NCBI GenBank assembly: GCA_015068085.1
Contig: SVLF01000018.1
Span: forward strand, 1 to 44,471
DNA: 44,471 nucleotides
Direction: 5' to 3'
Origin: Oscillospiraceae bacterium
Lineage (GTDB): Bacteria > Bacillota > Clostridia > Oscillospirales > JAAYXM01
Shown here: positions 18,201-26,288 of the stretch, one piece after another
How positions within the stretch are numbered: the stretch's first letter is position 1
Layout: the number at the start of each line of letters is the position of its first letter
The notes under the pieces: model-generated
The model's database searches: none
The model's input: only the letters and a program-made list of their open reading frames with translations
What the model was told of the DNA's origin: nothing
Made by a program: the position numbers and the translations under genes

Positions 18201-21200
18201 GATTATTCACGAGCACCTTTTTGAGATACGGTGTGAACATTTGCATAAACTTCGGATGCTCAAAAAGGTTGTAGTTTGCATCTCCTTTATAGTAATTAAG
18301 AATTTCGCTTACCTGGAAAAGACGTGCTAACCAGATGGTGTTATAGTTGTCGCCGCTTTCATCCCCCATTCCGTCGCGATCAACATCATTCACAAGCTGA
18401 GCCAAAACATTGCCGCCCTTCACGGTTGATGCCGACGTGCTGCCGGCTGCGTAAATCCACTCTACCATTTCCGTGCTTTCCGGCTCTTCCGCAAGCGAAA
18501 CCGCCGCTGACGCAATAAGGCGCTGATACATACCGAAGTTTCCGCCGAGCCGACGGTCTTTAACTCTTTCAAAGCCTGCTAGAAGGATGCCATTTTTCCA
18601 GTTTTCCCAGATTTCTCTTCTTGAGCTTTTCTTGTTCTCAAGTCCAAGCTCCTCTGCTTTTTGGGAAAGGAAGCTTATTACCTGCGAATCCGCCGTCATC
18701 GGATATAAAGCATCGGTTCTGAGCGCCACTCCTGCTAACGATTCCGAATCCGTGATAGGATTCCTGATACATCCGTGGCCTGCACTATTAAGTCGCGCTC
18801 CGTCCTTTTTATTTTGGATTGAAAGGTCATATTCGGGGAACAAATCGGCATAACGGTCAAGAAGAATTGCACCCGCACGTCCGTATTTTTCATCGCCAGT
18901 GTAAAGATACGCATCAGACAAAGCCGCCATAGCAGCTTCGTACACGTTCCAGAACTGCCACGTATATGATGCTATGTAGCAGTGGATTTCTATATCCCCG
19001 CCGGCAATGGTATAATTCTTTCCGTTTTCATCCTTCGGGCGATAGCCCCAGCCGTCATCAACACCCCAGCCTTCGACCGTCTCGCCCGGCCGGAGACCGC
19101 GTCCGTTATTAAGCGTTACCACGGTTCCCGGCTCACCGCCGTTTTCCGGAGTTCGCTGGCTTCCGATTTCGGGATAAAGCTCGTTTACAAGCGCGTCCTT
19201 CTCTCCGTTTTCCACGGCAATTGCGTTATTTTCCCTTGCAAGGTCTACATTGTAAACGCCGTTTTCATCAAGCCCTCGCTCATAGAGAAGCTCAAAATCG
19301 TTACTCGGGAAAAGGCGCTTACAGTGCGTGCACTGTAGCTTCCACGGTCGGTTTATCGGGTCCTTCCCCCATGCGCCGTAGCCGCCGGCGTTTGCAGACT
19401 CAACATCCGCGCCGCAATAACGGCAGTATTTGTAATACTCATTGTCGGCAACACCTGTTACCTGACGTGCACGCGGGAGACCTTCACGCGGGGCGCGCTC
19501 ATAAAGCTTGAGATACGCATCGTCGTTTATGTATTTAGCTGCTTTTTTGACCGCTTCGTCTCTCTCCGCTCTTGCCCATTTGTATTTTGAAATGTTTTCC
19601 TTTGCACTTTCGCGTCTTTCGTAGGTATAATATGTGGGCTCCTGCTTTCCGGTATCAAGCGACACGCTGACTTTCACGGAGTCTTCAATCTGCTCTCCCT
19701 TGAAGAATGCAGTTGCTGTAACCGTTGTTTCCCCTTTTGAAAGACCTGTAACCGTTCCGTTGCTGTCTATTTTAACAATGCCCTCCGGCTCGTAAGTGTA
19801 GGTTATCGGAACGCCCGCGGGAACAACGGCGCGGTTTCCGGAATTCATAATCGCAGTAAACTTTGTTTTTCGCTTTTCACGCTCGTAAAGCTCCACGGGA
19901 ATGTCCAGAATCGCTTCACTGACACCCGTATCGTCATAAGCGTTCATAGCCACGCTTCCGGAATACGTTTTTCCGCCGGAAATCACCTCTGCGCTGATTG
20001 TAAAGTCCCCATCACCGATGGCGTGTACCAGCCCGTCGGAATCTACCGTGGCAATTTCTTTTTCCGAGGACTTAAGCTTAACCGAGCTGTATTCGCTGTC
20101 ACGCACCGTGCCATCAAGCAGCTTGGTGAAGATGTTAAACTGCGTGCTGCCCTTCTCCACCGGGTCGGTATAGGTTATGGTATTCTCATCCGGCTGTGCA
20201 ATTATGTAGCTTACATCTTCCCCGTGAATACCGCCCAGAAGAGCTGCATCGCCTCCGCTTATAAGGCGGAATCGTCCCACTGAGCCTCTGCGGTAATTCC
20301 ATGTTGCATCTCCGGTGTTTTCATACTGCGAGGCATCTCCCTCGAAGGTAAACACATAAAGACCCGGCTCGTGAATTGCAATGTTCTCTACCGTCAGTGC
20401 CTCCGGCACTATACTGTTGAAATAGTTCGGATTGTAGGCAACCTCAGGATTTATGCTATCGTAGCTGCCGACAAAATCAGCTTTGTTGCGGGAAACCTTT
20501 CCCTTTGCTACATACACATTTATAGGTACGATGCGGTCGTTCATCGCAGGCCATATTTCCATATCGTATATGCCTGGCTCCGGAATAAGAACCTCAAAGG
20601 AAATATATCGGTTGTGCCTTACCACAAAGCCTTTTGCACCTGCCACAAGGTTGCTTTCCCAGTTTGCTGTGCGAGACCCGCCGAAGAATTTGAAAATTCC
20701 GTTTGTCGTGTCATAATTAATCTGATTGAATGTCGCATCATCGTCACTGGAAAGCTTTTCTCTTGAAATAGCGCCGGTTATGTCAACATCTATCGTAACA
20801 CCGCGTGCATTCGGGTCGTATGACTTATAATCGCATTCGGCAATATATTCTTTTCCGTCTATCTCACAGGTTGCGCGAAGCAGTGCCGTGCCGTATGCAA
20901 GGTCGGTCACCTCGCCCGTTGCTTCATCAATCACCGCGATTTCCGGATTTAAGCTTTCAAATTTAATTTCAACTCCGAAAAGCGGCTCATATGTGCCGTC
21001 GCACATATAGGCATCAAGCGTTGCCTGCCCGTGAGAGGATGTAAGCCGCGTTGCCATAAGCACGTTTTCTTCTCCGGCAATGAGATAAAAGCTTCCAAGC
21101 GCTGCGCGGTAGCCCGCTCCCGTCTGCGTGGTGAAGGTTACCGTATAGTAACCGGGCTCCGGCGCGGAAAATACGGCAGGCTGCTTTACCGTTCCGCTCT

Positions 21201-22620
21201 CCTCCTGCACATCATTTGTAACCGTTAGACTTTTTTCTTTTCCCGCAAAACTGTATGTACCCAAAAGCTTTGCGTCTTTCTTGAATTCATAGCTGTCGCT
21301 CACTGTACCCTGCTTATAATACACCTGCATCGTGCCTTCAGTTTCCGCAACGCCGTTATCTACACGCATCGTATACTTTCCCGCAACCGGGACATATATT
21401 TCATACGTCATATAATATCCCTCGCGCATAAGGATGCTATAGCTTCCAGGATCGGTTTTCGTCGTAGTGTACGGATATAATCTGTAGTTGCTGTCATCGT
21501 TGCTGAAGCTGCCGCCGTATGAGCTTTTTTCGGTATATCTGAAAAGTCCGCTCGTCAGCTCGTATGTTATATCAATAGGCTTCGTAATGTCTTTCACATT
21601 TAAATGCCATGCTCCAAGCTCATACAACGCCCTGCCCAGATCATATTTTACCGTAATAAGCTTATCCGACGATATCGCGTTGTAATTGCCCTTTGCCGTA
21701 ACAGTTCTTCCGCCGATAACAGCAGTTGCCGTGATCGTTACAGAGCCGTTACCGATGTCGGTTATCACTCCGGTTTCCGGGTCCACCGTTGCAATGTTTT
21801 CATCAAGGCTTGCATATGTTACCTCAATATCTCCGAGCGATCCTGTGCTTCCATCTGACATAAGCACCATTCCCAAAGCCTTACCGCCGTCAAGCTGACC
21901 GAGCGTCAGCCCCATCGGAACAGCACCGTTACCGTCGCCGGAGATAAGGGAAAATGTGCTTACCGATGCGCGATAGCCGCCGTCCGCACAAACCTTGAAG
22001 GTGAACGTGTATTTCTGCGGCTCTGTTACCGTAAACGTTGCCTCGGTCCTTGCCGCTTCACCATCGCTACTGACTCCGGTTTTAACGGTGCTTGTTCCGA
22101 TTTTTGTCCAATTGCTGGCACCCTCCAGTGCGCAATTATATGTTCCGAGAAGAGTTGATTCTCCTGCCTTTTCGGATTTGTAGGACACCTGCATATCTGC
22201 GCTTTTTGCGTTTGTGCCGTGGTTCACCTTCATTTGATAGGTTCCGGCGGCAGGAATCCAGACCTCAAACGTCACATATTTGCCCTCACGAAGAACCATA
22301 TTGTATCCGTCCGGCTTATCCGCACTACCCGTAACCGGATAGAAATAATTTGCGCCTGAACCGATATACCAGTTCTCGCCGTAAGAGCCTGTCACAAATC
22401 TGAAGAAATCGTTTGTGATATCATATGTTATATCTGCAGGCTTCGTAGTGGTATTCACTTTACTGCTCGTCATTCTAAGCTCATACATTACCCGGCTCAG
22501 ATCATACTTAATCGTGAAATTTTCAGGCGGTTCGCGGCCTTCTTCCGCTGCAAAGCCAATGCCGGAAAGCAATCCTGAAAGTATGGTCAACACAAGAAAC
22601 AGCGATAAAAGTTTTTTCAT
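15223..22620 (-). CDS. Giant SLH-anchored heparinase II/III-like polysaccharide lyase
   Basis: 2465 residues, exported and cell-wall-bound. Signal peptide 1-24. Three related modules start near residues 35, 321 and 603 (FTIKYDLSRVMYEL, ITVKYDLGRALYEL, VTIDVDITG); each pairs a malectin/CBM-like sandwich (FEVWIPAAGTYQMKV) with a Big_2 Ig domain (NIATVDPETGVITDI). A further Big_2 lies near 930-1010. A four-Cys zinc-ribbon-like insert (CRYC near 1065, CTHCKRLFPSNDF near 1097) precedes an alpha-barrel (about 1170-1560; GGNFGMYQRL near 1357) and a heparinase II/III-type sandwich (SHAHHDNLNLGLEAFG near 1594, with APDNGYP). A He_PIG-like Ig domain is near 2107-2200, then a Gly-rich Asp/Thr linker (eight Gly near 2224) and three SLH domains (2279-2465). 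Lyase substrate unknown, likely a uronic-acid polysaccharide. Two palindromic repeat elements are embedded in the coding sequence near its 3' end. Confidence 0.88.
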   Translation of the reverse strand: MKKLLSLFLVLTILSGLLSGIGFAAEEGREPPENFTIKYDLSRVMYELRMTSSKVNTTTKPADITYDITNDFFRFVTGSYGENWYIGSGANYFYPVTGSADKPDGYNMVLREGKYVTFEVWIPAAGTYQMKVNHGTNAKSADMQVSYKSEKAGESTLLGTYNCALEGASNWTKIGTSTVKTGVSSDGEAARTEATFTVTEPQKYTFTFKVCADGGYRASVSTFSLISGDGNGAVPMGLTLGQLDGGKALGMVLMSDGSTGSLGDIEVTYASLDENIATVDPETGVITDIGNGSVTITATAVIGGRTVTAKGNYNAISSDKLITVKYDLGRALYELGAWHLNVKDITKPIDITYELTSGLFRYTEKSSYGGSFSNDDSNYRLYPYTTTKTDPGSYSILMREGYYMTYEIYVPVAGKYTMRVDNGVAETEGTMQVYYKQGTVSDSYEFKKDAKLLGTYSFAGKEKSLTVTNDVQEESGTVKQPAVFSAPEPGYYTVTFTTQTGAGYRAALGSFYLIAGEENVLMATRLTSSHGQATLDAYMCDGTYEPLFGVEIKFESLNPEIAVIDEATGEVTDLAYGTALLRATCEIDGKEYIAECDYKSYDPNARGVTIDVDITGAISREKLSSDDDATFNQINYDTTNGIFKFFGGSRTANWESNLVAGAKGFVVRHNRYISFEVLIPEPGIYDMEIWPAMNDRIVPINVYVAKGKVSRNKADFVGSYDSINPEVAYNPNYFNSIVPEALTVENIAIHEPGLYVFTFEGDASQYENTGDATWNYRRGSVGRFRLISGGDAALLGGIHGEDVSYIIAQPDENTITYTDPVEKGSTQFNIFTKLLDGTVRDSEYSSVKLKSSEKEIATVDSDGLVHAIGDGDFTISAEVISGGKTYSGSVAMNAYDDTGVSEAILDIPVELYEREKRKTKFTAIMNSGNRAVVPAGVPITYTYEPEGIVKIDSNGTVTGLSKGETTVTATAFFKGEQIEDSVKVSVSLDTGKQEPTYYTYERRESAKENISKYKWARAERDEAVKKAAKYINDDAYLKLYERAPREGLPRARQVTGVADNEYYKYCRYCGADVESANAGGYGAWGKDPINRPWKLQCTHCKRLFPSNDFELLYERGLDENGVYNVDLARENNAIAVENGEKDALVNELYPEIGSQRTPENGGEPGTVVTLNNGRGLRPGETVEGWGVDDGWGYRPKDENGKNYTIAGGDIEIHCYIASYTWQFWNVYEAAMAALSDAYLYTGDEKYGRAGAILLDRYADLFPEYDLSIQNKKDGARLNSAGHGCIRNPITDSESLAGVALRTDALYPMTADSQVISFLSQKAEELGLENKKSSRREIWENWKNGILLAGFERVKDRRLGGNFGMYQRLIASAAVSLAEEPESTEMVEWIYAAGSTSASTVKGGNVLAQLVNDVDRDGMGDESGDNYNTIWLARLFQVSEILNYYKGDANYNLFEHPKFMQMFTPYLKKVLVNNQLAQIGDSGSPGSLGISGNTDAYLAAFKIYEGTELGDLVAQHLYMQKKGKFDDLHYDIFTRDPESIQETLRQVATENFNQKSDLMAGYGFGILRDGGSYSASSGTTEVNNLRDAWMYFGTAGSHAHHDNLNLGLEAFGLNIAPDNGYPERTGTDAMRLQWHTSTIAHNTVTIDGVMSEKSLSTHCFPLHFDDTEQVKVLDVDAKVSYENAENYRRTLVMVKVNDDISYTMDFFRVTGGTEHIYSFHSQAENAVTVQGLEMTEQKDENGNWIGTYASGYDAEGNLVKGVNVPYKDRSGSYVDSKGNPYLFTGPGQDPWTKDLWNYDTYFPRGFTWMRKVRRDETPANEFAVEFEVEDYRKTIKNGKGIRLRLTQLNGFTPDEVAIVGGLVPRKETAAALPETFDYLLVTHKGENLDSLFTTVLEPYRNTRYLERIEPCEVAGVSADDTTVRAVKVTHTGGERVDYIVYAEDNSKTYRIDNLFDFQGFVGVYSVNKNGEVLNRYVNDGTVIGDETDGSVLGADSTKPGAYTGVISGFDGEMNFGDFENYIDVEIRNAEIDDAVLADITGRWIYISNDGKRNAAYEIFGAEKLSDKVVRLDTGNVTNIRSYVDSYDPDEGYIYNMEIGNAFTIPMSYSDDSAPEFEPIRDSISTSAESTVSVKVSASSPLEGKTVTYEATTLPRGASLNSETGVFTWKPDDSQVGQNHVAITAVDSDGRQSTIHFDVTVYGKTTGSSSSNKEENNTPSDNSGTAGGGGGGGGAAPIDTPDDETKTDETDTSDKTDDESLPLEEKVPSEGEADEVEKTQFTDLGNHAWAEDSINALANTGIIKGTSASTFSPVNNITRADFALLLVRAFKLTSDNTENFADVSANDYFATELAIARNTGIVNGIGDNKYAPRSTITRQDMMVIVYRALQSLLLEEKGDRRMAVDEVLSKYPDFDTVADYARDAVTNLIGAELVNGKSGRIAPTDYTTRAEVAVLIKRILEYTKKQI
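15406..15458 (-). repeat. REP-like palindromic element embedded between SLH2 and SLH3
   Basis: On the minus strand the element opens AAAGCCTTCTCC, forms the near-perfect palindrome CCTTCTCCTTGAGGAGAAGG, then a second hairpin ACCGCC-GGAT-GGCGGT, and ends GATGAGGTG. It is read in frame as SLLLEEKGDRRMAVDEV between the second and third SLH domains. A sister copy at 15798-15851 has the same two ends and a different middle, as expected for a dispersed palindromic unit. Confidence 0.7.
15798..15851 (-). repeat. REP-like palindromic element embedded before SLH1
   Basis: On the minus strand it opens AAAGCCTTCCCC, continues with the palindrome CCTTCCCCTTGAGGAGAAGG, then a GCC...GGC hairpin, and ends GATGAGGTGG. 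It is translated in frame as SLPLEEKVPSEGEADEV in the linker just before the first SLH domain. Ends match the copy at 15406-15458; the middle about 20 bases differ. Confidence 0.7.
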
Positions 22621-22639
22621 TTTTCTCCTCCTTTAACAT

Positions 22640-22645
22640 ATTATA
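22640..22645 (-). promoter_or_regulatory. Possible -10 element of the SLH-lyase gene
   Basis: TATAAT on the minus strand lies 20 bases before the start codon at 22620, with a strong AAAGGAGGAG ribosome binding site between. The best -35 candidate (TTGAGC, 22666-22671) is at a poor 20-base spacing, which would fit a promoter that needs an activator bound at the dyad further upstream. Confidence 0.4.
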
Positions 22646-22696
22646 GCCTATGTTTCTTACTAACAGCTCAATTGTAACATAAAACTTCTTAACAAT

Positions 22697-22727
22697 CTTG
22701 TAAAATCACACATTTCCACATTTTACA
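22697..22727. promoter_or_regulatory. Candidate operator in the lyase/AraC divergent region
   Basis: Contains CTTGTAAAATCACACAT (22697-22713), an exact 17-base match to 28215-28231 upstream of the intracellular carbohydrate operon. Here it is also the left half of a dyad: TGTAAAAT (22699-22706) and ATTTTACA (22720-22727), start points 21 bases apart, about two helical turns. It lies between the lyase start (22620) and the AraC gene (22802) and is a natural binding site for that AraC regulator (inference). Confidence 0.6.
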
Positions 22728-22750
22728 TATCTTTCTATCCCGCTGAGATA

Positions 22751-22780
22751 TTGACAAATTTCCTACCCATACTTTATAAT
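22751..22780 (+). promoter_or_regulatory. Sigma-A promoter of the AraC regulator gene
   Basis: TTGACA (22751-22756), an 18-base spacer, then TATAAT (22775-22780), 21 bases before the ATG at 22802. The ribosome binding site GAGAGGTG lies between. Confidence 0.78.
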
Positions 22781-22801
22781 TAAGGCGAGAGGTGTAAGTA
22801 T

Positions 22802-23797
22802 ATGTATGATGTAATGCACAAATATGATATAGCACACTTTTATCCGGATCTTGCGGCAAGTGTATTTTTCCCTCGTCCGCATCCTGTTTATTCCACGTTA
22901 ATCACCTATAGCTCCGGGTATATGCTACCCTTGCATTTTCATGACTATCCGCAGCTTTGGTATTGTAAAAGCGGAAGGTATATTCACTATACCGAAAGCG
23001 GTTCCCACGAATGCACGTCAGGCTCAATCATCATTATCCCACCCGGATGTCCGAATAAGATCACTGTTCCGGAGGGCAGCGTTGCCGAAATCGGCTGCAT
23101 AAGCTTTAACACACCCTTTTTCTCTGATATATCGTTTGCCTTGTATCCCAACACAGTCGCAAACCTGTTTTTGCCGAATTTTTCCGACGCTTTTCTTTTC
23201 AACTTTTATGATTTTGCAAAGCTTAACCCCGAAACCGAGCATAAAGTGAATATATTCTTTTCAGCGATTGCGGAACTTGATCCGGATGCCGAAACGATAG
23301 ACCTCCACGCATTTTACAAGCTTCTTGAGGAAATATTTTCATCCGATCCATTCAGGCTTCCGGCTGAATTTCTCTCTGTCGCAGCAACCCTTGCCGAGAC
23401 AAAGGTTTTCCCGATAATCCGTACACTGATTTACATCAACTGCAATTTTGCCAAAAAGCTTACTGCGGCAGAATGCGCAAAGATTGCACACTTATGTAAA
23501 ACAAACTTTTTCAAAACGTTCCACACATATACCGGAGCACCGTTTTCCGAGTATCTCAAGCAGTTGCGAGTAGTTCATGCGTCTATTCTTTCAGGAATGT
23601 CGCCGTTTTCGCTCACGTATGTCGCATCGCTTTGCGGCTACAGCGATGCAGCACATATGTCAAACTCCATAAAAAAGTATACCGGCAGAACTCCAAGGGC
23701 TCAAAAGCAGCGGATGCATCAATATTATGCGCGGATGCATGAGGAAGGAAACCGCGGCTACACCTTCAACGAGCTTCTTTCAGCGTATATGGATTAA
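22802..23797 (+). CDS. AraC-family transcriptional regulator with cupin sensor domain
   Basis: 331 residues. The N-terminal part (about 25-120) is a cupin-like ligand pocket: MLPLHFHDYPQLWYCKSG, then GSIIIIPPGCPNKI, typical of sugar-sensing AraC regulators. The last about 100 residues form the double helix-turn-helix (LTAAECAKIAHLCKTNFFKTFHTYTGAPF ... VASLCGYSDAAHMSNSIKKYTGRTPRAQK, read in parts). Divergent from the SLH-lyase gene with a 181-bp shared control region, so it most likely activates the surrounding polysaccharide genes. The inducing sugar is unknown. Confidence 0.88.
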   Translation: MYDVMHKYDIAHFYPDLAASVFFPRPHPVYSTLITYSSGYMLPLHFHDYPQLWYCKSGRYIHYTESGSHECTSGSIIIIPPGCPNKITVPEGSVAEIGCISFNTPFFSDISFALYPNTVANLFLPNFSDAFLFNFYDFAKLNPETEHKVNIFFSAIAELDPDAETIDLHAFYKLLEEIFSSDPFRLPAEFLSVAATLAETKVFPIIRTLIYINCNFAKKLTAAECAKIAHLCKTNFFKTFHTYTGAPFSEYLKQLRVVHASILSGMSPFSLTYVASLCGYSDAAHMSNSIKKYTGRTPRAQKQRMHQYYARMHEEGNRGYTFNELLSAYMD

Positions 23798-23923
23798 AAG
23801 CTCCGGCAGAACAGTAAAAAAAGCTTATAAACCGCGACTGAAACAAAACAGCCCGGACCGCACAAAGCGTAAAAATGATATTTTTTGCAGATAATGTTGA
23901 AAACAGTATATGATTTTAAATTT

Positions 23924-23973
23924 GAAAGTAAATCCTCAGATTCGGCAAAATCCGAATCTGAGGATTTACTTTC
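23924..23973. terminator. Perfect 22-bp hairpin after the AraC gene
   Basis: Arms 23924-23945 and 23952-23973 are exact reverse complements with the 6-base loop CAAAAT. It lies in the 259-bp gap between the AraC gene and the convergent epimerase gene, so a bidirectional terminator is the simple reading. The stem is unusually long and the T-rich stretch on the plus strand begins only seven bases later (TTTTTCGTTTTC). Nothing else is seen in this gap. Confidence 0.6.
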
Positions 23974-24056
23974 ACTACCCTTTTTCGTTTTCATTGTATT
24001 TCTTCAATATCTCATTTCAGGCTTTTATAGATATGGCGGGTAATCATGTTTTTTGT

Positions 24057-25229
24057 TTACTTTACGTATTCGAGTATGCTGCCGGTTTCAGCAACCGTAC
24101 CGAGAGCCAGAAGCACACGTTCGATATGGAACGGTCCGTTTATGTGATAGCCGTTTCCTCTTGATGAGACGAACCTGCCGTCTTCTTTGTAGATTTCGCG
24201 GCACCAGATTGTATCCTCAAAGCTTTCGAAATACGAAAACGTCATTTTCTCAAACTTCTCCGAAAGTTCGCGGTAACGCTCTTCTCCGGTTATCTTGTAT
24301 GCCAGCAAAAACGCAGTTACCGCTTCAAGCTGCGGCCAGTTGAGGAATTTCCCCGATTCAACGTTTTCCGCAACGGATTTTGAAAGATCAAACACTGTCG
24401 GAATAACATCGGTTATCTTATCAAAACCTTCCGGCATTGCATAATCCGTAAGCTTAACGCCAAAGCGGCGGATTTTATCATCGTTTCTGTATTCTCCCTC
24501 GCTCATAACAAACCACGCCGCCTCATAGATATGACCCGGGCAGGAGGAGTTGTTTACTTCGTTGTCAAAAAGGGCTCCGTCGAGCGTAACATGCTCGTGT
24601 ATGCAGCGGTTTTTGTCGTCCACAAAACCGCCGTTTTGCATCTGCTCAATTGCAGTGAGGGCAGCGTTATCGGCCTTTTTATATTCAATTCCCGCATTGC
24701 GCACAAACTGCGCCGCTGCAAGCATTGCCATATGGAGACCGAAGGTCTTGCACTCAACACGGTAGTCCTCCTCCTGATTGGTATTGAGGTTTGCCATATA
24801 CTGCTCGTAAATGTAGTTGAAATACAGCTCTGCCTGTGCCTTAACGTCTTCTCTTTTGCAAATTCTGTAATACTGCGCACATCCCATCGCCGCGAACATC
24901 TCAGTATAGTAAAAGATATTCTTTATAAGCTTCGGCTCGCCGTCACGTTCCACAAGTTGCGGGAGCTTACCGTCGGGAAAAGTGCACTGCTTGAGAAATG
25001 CGAAAATATGCTCACATATGTCAAGATATTCTTTTTTAGGTCCACAAAGAAGATACGCGAGCGAATAGGTCCACATCCCGCGCCCGCAAAACCAGACATG
25101 CTTGCCTGTATCGGTCTTTGGATTGTGATTTTCGTCAAATGACGTGAAAACTCCTCCACATTCTTTATCAACGGAAATTTCAATCCACTTCGGAAGAAGC
25201 TCTTCCGTAAGCAGTTTTTTATAATTCAT
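24057..25229 (-). CDS. AGE-family sugar epimerase/isomerase
   Basis: 390-residue cytoplasmic member of the N-acylglucosamine 2-epimerase (alpha6/alpha6-barrel) family, which includes GlcNAc 2-epimerase, cellobiose 2-epimerase and mannose isomerase. Family signposts are RGMWTYSLAYL near residue 50, CPGHIYEAAWFVM in the middle (catalytic-loop His) and YHINGPFHIERVLLAL near the C-terminus (second His). The ATG at 25229 is selected because GGAGGT precedes it; the frame is open 16 codons further into the upstream gene. Last gene of a three-gene operon with a GH28-like protein and a putative glycosidase. Substrate cannot be told from sequence; an imported oligosaccharide or its product is likely. 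Confidence 0.85.
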   Translation of the reverse strand: MNYKKLLTEELLPKWIEISVDKECGGVFTSFDENHNPKTDTGKHVWFCGRGMWTYSLAYLLCGPKKEYLDICEHIFAFLKQCTFPDGKLPQLVERDGEPKLIKNIFYYTEMFAAMGCAQYYRICKREDVKAQAELYFNYIYEQYMANLNTNQEEDYRVECKTFGLHMAMLAAAQFVRNAGIEYKKADNAALTAIEQMQNGGFVDDKNRCIHEHVTLDGALFDNEVNNSSCPGHIYEAAWFVMSEGEYRNDDKIRRFGVKLTDYAMPEGFDKITDVIPTVFDLSKSVAENVESGKFLNWPQLEAVTAFLLAYKITGEERYRELSEKFEKMTFSYFESFEDTIWCREIYKEDGRFVSSRGNGYHINGPFHIERVLLALGTVAETGSILEYVK

Positions 25230-25243
25230 ATTTACCTCCGGTT

Positions 25244-26284
25244 TTAAACATTTATTTTTTCGATTTCTTTTATGCATCCGTCAAAACCCATGATGCTTTC
25301 TGCGCGGTGTTCACCAATCGGACCTACGATAAGCACGGCAGTTTCAGCGCGCGAAAACACATTGCGCACATTTATGTTATATATCTCAGCCGCACTCTGC
25401 GGAACTCCCGCATATTCGCGCAGATCGCCGATTTTCACCGCGTGGGAGCCTCTTGCTAAACACGGACAAGTCGCAGAAGTATCCGAAACTCCGTCAACAA
25501 GCACATTGTAAAGCTTTCCGCCGCCCTGGCAAAGCAGCCTTACCTGTGAGCAAAGCGATGAACTCATAACGTTTCTTACAATTATTCCGGAGATATCGTC
25601 GTCTTCTTCCAAGGAAAATCTTTTTTCAAGCTTTCCGGGAAGCGAGGTTATCGCAACCGTATCATCCTCGGTAAAGCCCGTTATGTTCTCTATGATTATG
25701 TTTTTGCAGCCGCGGCGGATGTCAATTCCATCCGCGTTTTTCACTCTTATCGCCTCGTAATTATCAAGCGATAATCCGTATTGCAGCCTACCGTTTTCAT
25801 CCAGATATGTAGCATCTGCGCAAAAATCAATGCCGCCGATATAGCCGTTACGACAGTACAGAAAATTCATCGCCCACCATCTTTGATTTCGGATATGCAG
25901 ATTGGTTATTCTGAATCCGTCAACCTGTGCAAAAAGCAACATATTGTTTGCCGATATGTGCGGCAAACCGTTCTTTCCGCTTGTGCGCTCCGAAAGTCCG
26001 TTATACTCCCCGCCGTCAAGAACGACGTTTCCTCTTCCTTCGATAATTATATTCTTGTCCTTTTTGCCGTCGCAATTAATGCTTTCGTTTGTAAACATAT
26101 TGCAAAAGGTATTGCCTGCCATACGCAGATGGCAATTTTCAAGAATTATATGAAAATCAGACGGGATACTTATCGTTTTTTCTATTTCGAAATTTCCGCT
26201 GATTGTCACAGTGCCCGAAGCCTCATTAATCTTTTTCTGAATGAGTTCTGCCCCGTTTTTCACAAAATCCGCCGTTATTTTCAT
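25244..26284 (-). CDS. GH28-like right-handed beta-helix protein, intracellular
   Basis: 346 residues, resembling polygalacturonase (GH28) beta-helix enzymes. The active-site region reads NADGIDI near 183-189 and EDDTVAI near 206-212, equivalent to the NTD and DD motifs carrying the catalytic Asp residues. The later GHG motif is not found between there and the RIK-like VRLLCQGGG near 266, so activity or specificity may differ from classical polygalacturonase. No signal peptide, hence cytoplasmic action on imported oligosaccharides. ATG at 26284 is preceded by GGAGGT and lies four bases after the upstream gene, implying coupled translation. Confidence 0.8.
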   Translation of the reverse strand: MKITADFVKNGAELIQKKINEASGTVTISGNFEIEKTISIPSDFHIILENCHLRMAGNTFCNMFTNESINCDGKKDKNIIIEGRGNVVLDGGEYNGLSERTSGKNGLPHISANNMLLFAQVDGFRITNLHIRNQRWWAMNFLYCRNGYIGGIDFCADATYLDENGRLQYGLSLDNYEAIRVKNADGIDIRRGCKNIIIENITGFTEDDTVAITSLPGKLEKRFSLEEDDDISGIIVRNVMSSSLCSQVRLLCQGGGKLYNVLVDGVSDTSATCPCLARGSHAVKIGDLREYAGVPQSAAEIYNINVRNVFSRAETAVLIVGPIGEHRAESIMGFDGCIKEIEKINV

Positions 26285-26288
26285 AGTT

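Noticed and set aside
23794-23994. 66-codon minus-strand frame over the 22-bp hairpin
   Set aside because: It reads through the perfect inverted repeat and has no ribosome binding site or similarity.
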